From assembly GCA_020205615.1 (NCBI GenBank), contig CM035173.1, positions 34,651,280 through 34,715,279 of the forward strand: a stretch of 64,000 nucleotides of DNA, written 5' to 3'. Within the stretch, counting starts at the first letter, position 1. Each line of letters begins with the position of its first letter. A program made the position numbers and the translations under genes. The DNA is from Panax quinquefolius. Lineage: Eukaryota > Streptophyta > Magnoliopsida > Apiales > Araliaceae. The notes below the pieces were generated by a model. It ran no database searches, had not been told where the DNA came from, and worked only from the letters and a program-made list of their open reading frames with translations. This document shows, one piece after another, positions 55,528-64,000 of this stretch.

Positions 55528-55990
55528 GTCCTCGTAGATCACACTTGCAAAGAAATTGGATGACCCAAGTGACGAGGCACCCAATTTCAAGTCCTCGTAG
55601 ATCACGCTTGCCAAGATATTGGATGACCCAAGTGACGAGGCACCCGAGTGTTATACTTTATCATCAAAAGTAATCGAGGCACCTGACTATAAGTCCTCGG
55701 ACCAGAAAGTTATACTTTCAACTTCAAAAGTAATCGAGGCACATGACTAGCAGCCCTCGGATCACAAAGTTATACTTTTAACTTCAAAAGTAATCGAGGC
55801 ACCTGACTAGCAGCCCTCAGATCAAAAAGTTATACTTTAAACTTCAAAAGTAATCGAGGCACCTGACTAGCAGCCCTCGGATCAAAAATTTATACTTTAA
55901 ACTTCAAAAGTAATCGAGGCACCTGACTATCAGCCCTCGGAAGTTACACTTTCAACTTCAAAAATGATTGAGGCACCTGAGTTAAAGTCT
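55528..55990 (+). repeat. Tandem repeats, 63-bp then 60-bp units
   Basis: Two units of 63 bp (GTCCTCGTAGATCAC at 55528 and 55591) pass into about five units with an exact 60-bp period. These have a core AAGTAATCGAGGCACCTGAC followed by AGCCCTCGGATC. Each unit contains CGAGG and CCTCG able to pair across a 15-16 nt loop. Confidence 0.93.
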
Positions 55991-56639
55991 TCAACCTCAA
56001 AAAAGTTACACTTTATCTCTAAAAGTGGCGAACGTTATGCTTTCTCTGTTAAAAGTAAGATTTATTATCTGAAACGTTATGCTAAAAGCAACTTGATTAT
56101 CAATAAATTGTCAAACTTTCACTTATACTTGATGAAAAAATATAGAGTCAAGTGTTGGTTTGCATGAGATCGAAAAAAAAAACACATCTTTTCTTTAAAT
56201 TATTGTTTATTCTTTCAATGCCTATTGTTGTCTTGGAGTATTAATTTGAATAACTTGAAATTCAATGATAAATATTGAATTTTAAGGAATCATTCAAAAT
56301 AAAGAAGCTCTATTTTGATAAATGAAATATATGTAAATGAGTTTTCTGATACAGGAAATGGAAAATAGTACAAAAGGCCATGACATATCAAACTGAAGTG
56401 GGGGCATAGCTAAAGCTTCCAAGTCAGCAATGTTTTGAATATTGAGATTTACAGCTTTCAGTTCCCTAATATATCAGGTAGTGGATTCTAAATCCTGAAG
56501 CTAACACTCTATATCCCGAAGTTGGGACTTTGGATCTCAAGACTGGATCTTCAATTTGTTTGCGGCTTCGTCAAGCTCTGAAATTTGTATTGAAAAAGTG
56601 TCATCTTCATACTTACATACAACGACCTCTGAACATAGT
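55991..56639. other. AT-rich region after the tandem repeats
   Basis: A short plus frame (55964-56167) is a run-off of the repeats. From 56340 the minus strand may hold the end of an antisense ORF, but no long frame is open. Confidence 0.45.
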
Positions 56640-57110
56640 GCAACAAGATTAAAATTTGACTTAAGAATCCAGCCTAGCACATAAAGGAGACATATCAACA
56701 CCCTCAGTTGCAAGGTCATCTACATCTTTGTTAAATTTCTTCAAGTCCTCAACTCGCAAAGAGTATAAAGACATATCGTGAAGCCTGAGAACAAGGTTGG
56801 CGAGACGATCTAAAAAGAAGGTTTGGGCTGAGGCTGCCTTAATAATCAGCAGGTCAAGTATCTACGAGAATCGAGCTAGGAGATGCTCGAGTCTTTCCTG
56901 ACTAGAAGAGGATATGTGAAAGCCCCTCCAAGAAATAAGATCTCCACTTGGATTGAAGAAAGCTCTAGCGGGAGCTACTTTAGAAGCAATCATAGAGTTC
57001 ATCAAGACAAAGGATAAAGGAGTAGGGGTCTACTGTGCCGCTGATGATTCCTCGAAGACTGCGTCATCCAGAGGATAACCAAGGTCACTCTACGGCAAGG
57101 TGGCAACACC
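56640..57110 (-). pseudogene. Antisense ORF remnant of the pol-less Tat-like element
   Basis: One minus-strand frame, interrupted by only two or three stops, reads YPLDDAVFEESSAAQ, NSMIASKVAPARAFFNPSGD, LISWRGFHISSSSQERLEHL, ILDLLIIKAASAQTFFLDRL and LRVEDLKKFNKDVDDLATEG. It lies between the repeats and the 3' LTR and on the strand opposite to gag, the same place and orientation as the antisense ORF of the other Tat elements. The sequence itself is not visibly similar to the Transposase_28 part. It could be the C-terminal half of such a protein or an unrelated captured sequence. Confidence 0.5.
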
Positions 57111-57393
57111 CGGATAGAGAGCATAAAATAAAGCAAGTGTCTCAAAAAAAAATAATTAAGAAAACAAAGATTAAGCAAGATCTGGAAAGATTTTCAGAAG
57201 ATTTTTCAATATGTCCAAGGAAGAGCCCTGCTAGGTTTTGCCTCCCTAGGGTTTAACCCTAAGTGTTTGGATCTCTAGGGGTTCCCTCTTCTAGGACCTT
57301 TGTATTCAAGACCTGTAAAGTGAAGTCTCGCAAAATCGTTTAAAGGGTTAAAGAATTCTTGCATGATCGTCTATTAGGGAATGTGACTCTCGC

Positions 57394-57405
57394 GCAGGGG
57401 GCAAA
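57394..57405 (+). other. Polypurine tract of the pol-less element
   Basis: GCAGGGGGCAAA immediately before the 3' LTR start (TATGGGCCC at 57406). Confidence 0.78.
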
Positions 57406-58054
57406 TATGGGCCCAAGTACAAAATTAGGGTTCACATGACCTAATTGAATTAAATGCATAATTAGGATTCTATGACCTCATTAAATGTGCAAATTAGGAT
57501 TCGCATAACCTAATCAAATGAGGACGAAAAAGTTAAAAATAAATGTGTTAGACCCGGGAGAAGCCTTCACGTGTCCCGAGGCAGAAGACTCGTGGAGAGG
57601 CAACTCATTTTGGGAATTGATTAAGGGATTGGATTGGTGGCTAAAAGGACAGGGCAATATGGGTATTATTCTAATGACTAAAGGGTATTTTTGGAATTTT
57701 TCTAAAAATATGTGCCTAACATGTGATTACTTAATTCCAAAAAACTCTATAAATACCCCTTCCATTCTAGGAAGGAAAAGAACTCTTTTGGTGACTTAAG
57801 GCTTGGATATTCCGCCTAAAAAAGGGTTTGGACACTCTCTCAACTCGAAGGACTCAAAAAGGCTCTTGGAATCCCTGCTACCCTAACACAGTTCCCGGAT
57901 TCTAGGAGTTTTGCCACGTGTCATTGGAGTAATCGCCCACCTGTTCTTCTCCCCTTTTCAATCAACCAATCAATTCTGTGCTCTTTGTGGATTTCTCTCC
58001 TCCTCAGCCAACACGAAACCCTAACCCTAGCAAGGTACGATTTCCTTGCCCACA
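57406..58054 (+). repeat. 3' LTR of the pol-less Tat-like element
   Basis: Matches 38868-39527 along its length. It ends CTTGCCCACA, followed at once by the TTAGG duplication (58055-58059). The first bases read TATGGG where the 5' LTR has TGTGGA. Confidence 0.93.
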
Positions 58055-58059
58055 TTAGG

Positions 58060-58256
58060 ATTATGAAGTTGGTTGTGAATACGATTGGGAGTTTAATTAG
58101 GATAGAGATGGATAAAATGTATTAATCTTATATGTATATAGTTTGTCTGTTGTACGTGTAACTTATTAGCTCAAGGTATATAGAATATTTATAATCTATA
58201 TTTATCTAGAATATCTATAATCTATATTTATATTAATTATATATACATATATATAG
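58060..58256. other. Unassigned AT-rich flank
   Basis: Joins in origin to 38199-38862 on the other side of the large insertion. It contains TATCTAGAATATCTATAATC direct repeats near 58170-58230. No gene is visible. Confidence 0.4.
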
Positions 58257-58732
58257 AACGGATCTAAAGCACTCCTCTTAAATAGCACTCTCTCTTAAAT
58301 AGCACTTCTTTATTAAAATTAAGTCATTTTGGATATTCTTTTAAAATACAAAATAATATTAAAATAGAGTGGTCTCACTTGTTTTCCTTTTATTTATAAA
58401 ATGTCACTCACGGCCCCCACTTATATTTAAAGTATACTTCTTAGATAACATATACTCTCTTAAATAAATGAGTGTTATGTAAAGGACGAATTTAAAGCAT
58501 ACTTCTTAAATAACATATATTTATTAAAACTACGTCGTTTTGGAGATTCGTTTAAAAAATAAGTGGGGTCGTGGGTGATATTTTTGTAAATAAAAGGAAT
58601 GCAAGTGAGACCACTCCCTTTTAATATTATTTTATTCTTTAAAAGAATCTCTAAAATGATGTAGTTTTAATAAAGATACCCTAATTTATTTAGGAGATGT
58701 ATGTTATTTAAGAGGTATGCTTTAGATACGTT
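58257..58732. mobile_element. Foldback (inverted-repeat) element, MITE-like
   Basis: The left arm from 58257 (AACGGATCTAAAGCACTCCT) is nearly complementary to the right arm ending at 58732 (GGTATGCTTTAGATACGTT). Matching continues about 170 bp inward through GTGGTCTCACTTG / CAAGTGAGACCAC. The middle holds a further, direct copy of the left arm (about 58473-58555). No ORF. Such elements move with an outside transposase. No clear target duplication was found. Confidence 0.75.
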
Positions 58733-58734
58733 TG

Positions 58735-61348
58735 TGTAAGACCCCAACTTATTATAAATAAAATCAAATTTCCTCTATTTATTATTTTGAAATAGTAAGG
58801 GTTGATTTGATTAATGTGGTTAGTTATGGGTAAAATGCGCAAATATTTCAAATATGCAAGTGGTTATAAAATATTCATTTTTATCGAAGAATATTCATTT
58901 GGTCGTGGAATATTCTTCTTGTCTTGAGAATATTAAATGACTGACAGTATGACCTCATATTGGCCCCATAATGTAAAGCGATTGGATGAAAGAAAGCGAC
59001 AAGTATAAGTTGTTTATAAATAATCACAGTAGTTAGTTATTCGTTATTATCTTGTTGGAATACCGGTGGTTAAAACACAAGAAGATTACGGTATTACACC
59101 AATTATTGATTCTTACGTAGGAAGACATTACTCAATAATTGTTACACGTGAATTCTTATTCAATATTTTATTTTATTGATTCAATAATTGCAACATTGAT
59201 ATTTTATATTATTGTTGTTTCAATAATTGTCTTCTGCATTATTTTCATTATCGATTAATAATTCATATTATTTGAATAATATTATTAGATAACATTATTG
59301 GTAATGTCTAGAAATTTCTCGCTCAAGGAGAGGTTTGGTCATCTAATTGCTGGGCGAAGGAGAAATCCTTATTGAAAGCCCCCTCTTTCTGAGGCTATGC
59401 AGTTTATCGAGATTATGATTTCGTAATATTATTTGTGAATAATTAATTATTGATTTATATGATAAGAAAAATATTCATTTTATGTGGATATAGATGGAGA
59501 AAATTTTAATGTGACAATTGTTGAAAAATTGTTATTTTATCTTTTTCGATAAATAATTCATTTAAATATATTATTATATTTTAATAATATAATAATGGTG
59601 ATATTTTTACAATGAATGTGGGATATATGAGTATATGAGGAGGAAGAGTATTTTGTAACAAAATTGTTTAAAACATGTTAAACATGTTTGTGGGCCCATT
59701 CTTGACCGAAATTTGATTATAGCTTTGTAAAATCATTTGGTTTATGAATTTTGATCAATTTCATTTGGGATTTGGAAAAAATTCTTCTGCAAAGTTGTAG
59801 AGAATGAAATTTCCTAGGGAAAAAACATGAGGTTTGAATTTTTCTGAGAAAAGGGCTATTTATTATGAATTATTGAAGTTCCGAAGTTTCAGAATAATTG
59901 ATTTTTGGAGTTTAAAATATTTATTTTAAGAAAAACATTTTTTACATTTTGTGGGCCTCATTAAACATTTGTTAAGTTCTTTGAATTGATTCTTGGTGTC
60001 TTGTGAGGAAGTTTATATAAATATATAATTATTTTATTAAATTTTACGCTTTGGTGTTCTAAGCATTTTCCTATAAATAGGGTGCTTAGGTTAGAATTGA
60101 AAATCACACGTAAGCTGAAGTTTTTCTCTCTCTCTCTCTCTATATTATCGAGCGTATTCTTGTGAGTATTTTGATATTTTGAGTGTTTTATATACGGTGC
60201 AAGTTCTCTTCAAAGACTATATCCTGTATTCCAAATTTAGAAGTACGGTCTTTTCAAGGTAAGGGATATTATTTTTTAAAAAAATGATATTATTTCTTCC
60301 AATATCATTATGCCAGAATATTGATAGTATTTTTCTTGTAAAATTCTTGTCTTTTAGTGTTGGAGTTACTTATTCACGATCTGATCTTATTCATGTATCT
60401 GGTATTATTCATGAATACGACACTATTCACAGAAAAATTAAATTCTTTTTTTTTTCTTCCAAAATATCTATTATGGATACTAGCTTTGATTGTATCCATG
60501 TTTTGATCATTCTTGAATTTTACTTCACTATGATTATTAATGAAGTATTTTTGAACTCGGATTGTTTAAAGTACGAATCCTTAATATTAGTTCTTTTGTT
60601 TCACTGGATTCATTTTCTTTAAAATATTTTTCATCATCCTCAGTCCTAAATGATGGTATTATTGAATATCTTTGGCCTGTAGTACAAAGATTAATGATTT
60701 TCTGATGAATATCTTTGGCCGTGTAGTGCAAAAGATGAGCAGTGTTGAGATGAACATGATTAATCGATGAATATCTTTGGCACTGTAGTGCAAAGATGAA
60801 TATTTGATTCAAGATGAATATTGATTGATGTTCTGAGGATAAAATAATGATGATGGACTTTTAAATTCATAGATTATAGTAGATTTCATTCTCTACGTAA
60901 CTCATCTATGAATTATTATTTCCAATATGAATATTGATCCGAAACTTGTTGTTCATTGTATTTTATCGATTTTTTCCTGTTGAAGACTAACGATAATTTT
61001 TTCTATATTATCTTAGTCATAATATTCTTTATTGGCCTAGTTGAGCTCACCCTTTTCCTTTTTTTGTTTTTTTTTTCTTCGGGAGGCGAGAATGTAGCGA
61101 GTTAAAGTCCTAAGGGGTTTGGAATGATGATTCTAGAAAGTTATTTTAGTAGTCCTCACCATTTTGTAAAATAATGTACCAATAATTGTAATGAGGACTT
61201 ATTTGGGTGTGAATATTGTATGAGCGACAATATTTGTGTATTAAAACTCACAGATTTTCATGTTGTATTAATAAAGTTGTAGTTGTTTCTGTACCATGTT
61301 ATTGACGACTCAAAATGGGTGAGGTATACCTATTTTGGGGGCGTCACA
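58735..61348 (+). repeat. 5' LTR of the plus-strand Tekay element
   Basis: Starts TGTAAGACCCCAACTT and ends GGGGGCGTCACA, 2614 bp. The ends match the other Tekay LTRs. The middle diverges from those but matches the 3' copy beginning at 62164. A TATA box, CT-rich tract and likely start region lie at 60071-60150. ORFs inside it are shared LTR sequence, not genes. Confidence 0.92.
60071..60146 (+). promoter_or_regulatory. Putative Tekay LTR core promoter
   Basis: CTATAAATAG at 60071-60080 is followed about 45 bp later by a (CT)n tract (60124-60143), a combination common at plant transcription starts. The truncated LTR copy keeps both (63412-63421 and about 63464-63483). Confidence 0.65.
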
Positions 61349-61350
61349 GT

Positions 61351-61368
61351 TGGTATCAAAGCTTAGGG
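61351..61368 (+). other. Primer-binding site of the plus-strand Tekay element
   Basis: TGGTATCAAAGCTTAGGG two bases after the LTR end, of the initiator Met tRNA type. Confidence 0.85.
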
Positions 61369-61536
61369 ATATGATCTTTAGCGGAGATCGGGGAATAGAA
61401 CTAGGAGGGGAGAGACGAGTAAATCCTTCGCTAGTGTGTCCTACCTAAGCTTATTTGTTAGTTGGTCAGTATATAGGGATATAATGTTATCTGTTGATTT
61501 CCTTAATTAACCCTTGTTTTATGGCAGTATTTGAGA

Positions 61537-62163
61537 ATATCGACTGAAAATGTTAACAGTGGAGTAAATGAGACCGTGGAGACACCTTTACTCACCAACG
61601 AAGAGAGCGTCGCAACAAAGCTAGAAATGTTCCTCCATGAACAAACACCAACGAGATGATGAGCGACGGATGTTTAGAAGCTTTTGCGATTCATGCAAAA
61701 TCAGACGAGGGAAACTCGTGTACAAAATACAGATGGAAATGATAACAATGCACGGTTTGTCACAGCCAAACAGTTCAAAGAGTTGGGACCACCAGAATTC
61801 TGGGGAAAGCTGGATCCGATTAAGGCAGAAATGTGGGTCAAACAAATCACCAAGATATTCGATGTCTTGGGATGCAAGGAGGAACAGAAGGTTCCATTCG
61901 CCACCTTTATATTCCGTAATGAGGCAGATTACTGGTGGGAATCTGTGAAGCGTACCCATCCAGCTGCACTCAGCATGTCTTGGGAGACGTTTCAGAAACT
62001 TTTCAATGACAAGTACTTTCCTGAAAGTATTCATCATATGAAGGAAGTAGAGTTTATTAGACTGCAACAAAATAACATGACGGTGTCCCGGTACGAGGCA
62101 AAGTTTGCAGAGTTATCCAGGTTTGCACCTCATTTGGTGGAGAATGAGGAACGTATGACGAGA
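61537..62163 (+). pseudogene. Tekay gag, truncated
   Basis: The frame homologous to the minus-strand gag start (26504) begins at 61537, but the ATG has become ATA. It runs STENVNSGVNETVE to a TGA near 61659. After a frameshift near 61680 the capsid is open: RFVTAKQFKELGPPEFWGKL, MWVKQITKIFDVLGCKEEQK, FRNEADYWWESVKRTHP, FNDKYFPESIHHMKEVEFIR and LVENEERMTRM at 62163. There it passes into LTR sequence, and the zinc knuckles and everything beyond are missing. Confidence 0.9.
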
Positions 62164-64000
62164 ATGGGTAAAATGCGCAAATATTTCAAATATGCAAGTG
62201 GTTATAAAATATTCATTTTTATCGAAGAATATTCGTTTGGTCGTGGAATATTCTTCTCGTCGAGGAATATTAAATGCGACGGTGTGACCTTGTGTGGGCC
62301 CCATAATGTAAAGCGATTGGATGAAGAAAACGACAAGTATAAGTTGTTTATAAATAATTCACAGAAGTAGTTATTCACAATTAATATTGTTGGAATACCC
62401 GATTGGTTAAAAACACAAGAAGATACGGTATTACACCAATTATTGATTCTTACATAGGAAGACATTACTCAATAATTATTACGGTGAGTTCTTATTCAAC
62501 ATTTTATTTTATTGATTCAATAATCGCTACATTGATATTTTATGTTATTGTTGTTTCAATAATTGTCACTACACACATATTTTCATTATCAGATTAATAA
62601 TTCATATTATTTGAATAATATTATTAGATAACATTATTGGCAATGTCTAGAAATTTACATCAAGGAGAGGTTTGGTCACCTAATTACGGCGCCAAGAAGG
62701 AGAAATCCTTATTGAAAAGCCCCTCTTTCTGAGAAGCTACTTGGGTTGTCAAGATATGATTCTCGTAATATTATTTGTGAATAATTAATTATTGATTTAT
62801 ATGATAAAAAAATATTCATTTTATGTGGATATAGATGGAGAAAATTTTAATGTGACAATTGTTGAAAAATTGTTATTTTATCTTTTTCGATAAATAATTC
62901 ATTTAAATATATTATTATATTTTAATAATATAATAATGGTGATATTTTTACAATGAATGTGGGATATATGAGTATATTTGGAGGAAGAGTATTTTTGTTA
63001 CAAAAATTGTTTAAAACATGTTAAACATGTTTGTGGGCCCATTTCTTGACTGAAATTTGATTATAGCCTGTAAAATCGCCTGTTTATGAATTTTGATCAA
63101 TTTCTGTTTGGGATTTGGAAAAAAATTCTTCTGCAAAGTTGTAGAGAATGAAATTTCCTAGGGAAAAAACATGAGGTTTGAATTTTTCTGAGAAAAGGGC
63201 TATTTATTATAAATTATTGAAGTTCCGGAGTTCCAGAATAATTGATTTTTGGAGTTTAAAATTTTATTTTAAGAAAAACATTTTTACATTTTGTGGGCCT
63301 CATTAAACATGTGTTAAGTTCTTTGAATTGATTCTTGGTGTGCGTAGGAAGTTTATATAAATATATTATTATTTTATTAAATTTTTCTACTTTGGTGTTC
63401 TAAAGATTTTCCTATAAATAGGTGCTTAGGTTAGAATTGAAAATCACACCAGAAACTGAAGTTTTCTCTCTCTTTCTCTCTCTATATTATCGAGCGTATT
63501 CTTGTGAGTATTTTGATATTTTGAGTTTTTCTATACGGTGCAAGTTCTCTTCTTGAAGACTATATCCCAGATATTCATTAAGTACTGATCTTTTCAAGGT
63601 AAGGGATATTATTTTTTAAAAAAATGATATTATTTCTTCCAATATCATTATGCCGGAATATTGATAGTATTTTTCTTGTAAAATTCTTGTCTTTTAGTGT
63701 CGGGGTTACTATTCACGTATACAGTACTATTCATGTATACGGTACTATTCATGAATACGACACTATTCACAGAAAAATTAAATTCTTTTTTTTTTCTTCC
63801 AAAATATCTATTATGGATACTAGCTTTGATTGTATCCATGTTTTGATCATTCTTGAATTTTACTTCACTATGATTATTAATGAAGTATTTTTGAACTCCG
63901 GATTGTTTTAAAGTACTTAATCCTTAATATTAGTTCTTTTGTTTCAATCTGGATTCATTTTCTTTAAAATATTTTCATCATCCTCAGATCCTAAATGATG
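62164..64000 (+). repeat. 3' LTR of the plus-strand Tekay element, missing its first 91 bp and cut by the window end
   Basis: Collinear with 58826 to about 60656, with substitutions and small indels. It contains a TATA box at 63412-63421 and the CT tract. Predicted ORFs (for example 63624-63911) have near-identical partners in the 5' LTR and are not genes. Confidence 0.9.

Larger units (their letters stand above)
38868..58054 (+). mobile_element. Large Tat/Ogre-like LTR element with gag but no pol (non-autonomous type), carrying a nested Tat element
   Basis: LTRs 38868-39527 (660 bp) and 57406-58054 (649 bp) are highly similar and flanked by TTAGG. PBS TGGCGACTCTGCTGGGGA starts at 39534. After the nested element (41812-52711) is removed, about 8.3 kb remains: a long leader, a Tat-type gag (52960-55190), tandem repeats (55528-55990), an antisense ORF remnant (56640-57110) and a PPT. 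No protease, RT or integrase is readable anywhere, so mobility would need enzymes from an autonomous relative, as in TR-GAG elements. A secondary deletion of pol in this copy is the alternative. Confidence 0.88.
58735..64000 (+). mobile_element. Tekay/Del chromovirus, plus strand, internally deleted; continues past the window
   Basis: A 5' LTR (58735-61348), PBS (61351) and gag (61537-62163) are followed, inside a gag codon run, by LTR sequence starting at LTR position 92 (62164 corresponds to 58826). All of pol and the first 91 bp of the 3' LTR are therefore missing. The element belongs to the same family as 15173-29277. Confidence 0.9.

Noticed and set aside
55528..55990. CRISPR-like array (regular 60-bp spacing)
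   Set aside because: The whole 60-bp unit is repeated, with no unique spacers, in a plant retroelement. It is an ordinary tandem repeat.
60284..60622. 112-codon hydrophobic ORF, repeated at 63624-63911
   Set aside because: It lies in the Tekay LTR downstream of the TATA box, with frames diverging at indels between the two copies. No domain was recognised.
1..64000. tRNA, rRNA, microRNA or host protein genes
   Set aside because: I looked for conserved tRNA arms, rRNA segments and host-type coding frames on both strands and saw none. The unassigned gaps are short and AT-rich.

Overview
The window is repeat-rich nuclear DNA of a flowering plant. I found no intact host gene, rRNA, tRNA or CRISPR array. 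Almost every base that can be assigned belongs to a transposable element of a plant lineage: a CACTA (En/Spm) DNA transposon with a TNP2 transposase, Ty1/copia elements, Tekay/Del-type chromoviruses (Ty3/gypsy with a C-terminal chromodomain), and Tat/Ogre-type Ty3/gypsy elements with an extra ORF on the antisense strand. All long coding regions carry stops or frameshifts, so this looks like old, nested, heterochromatin-like DNA. The species cannot be named from the sequence.

Layout: (1) 1-6571, right part of a CACTA element ending in a CACTA-type terminus, inserted in a Tekay LTR remnant. (2) 6572-7054, two Tekay LTR fragments in opposite orientation. (3) 7055-11230, a minus-strand copia element abutting a plus-strand copia RT fragment (11226-11775). 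(4) 12221-38198, a Tat element (LTRs 13140-13769 and 37569-38198) preceded by the 3' end of a second copy, as in a tandem array sharing one LTR. Its gag is split by a Tekay element on the minus strand (15173-29277, two ~2.6 kb LTRs), whose RT is in turn split by a 5'-truncated copia (20363-24484). (5) 38868-58054, a large Tat-like element with TTAGG target duplications, ~650-bp LTRs, a PBS and a gag but no pol, so it was probably non-autonomous. Another Tat element (41812-52711, minus) sits in its leader. (6) 58257-58732, a foldback (inverted-repeat) element. (7) 58735-64000, a Tekay element whose gag is fused directly to an internal point of its 3' LTR, running off the window.

The most interesting signals are an antisense Tat ORF with two recognisable introns, small hairpin repeats between pol and that ORF whose stems look conserved by compensatory change between two Tat copies, the pol-less Tat-like element with a strong hairpin ahead of gag, and several informative recombination junctions. 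Boundaries and domain calls were made by eye, without alignments or database searches.
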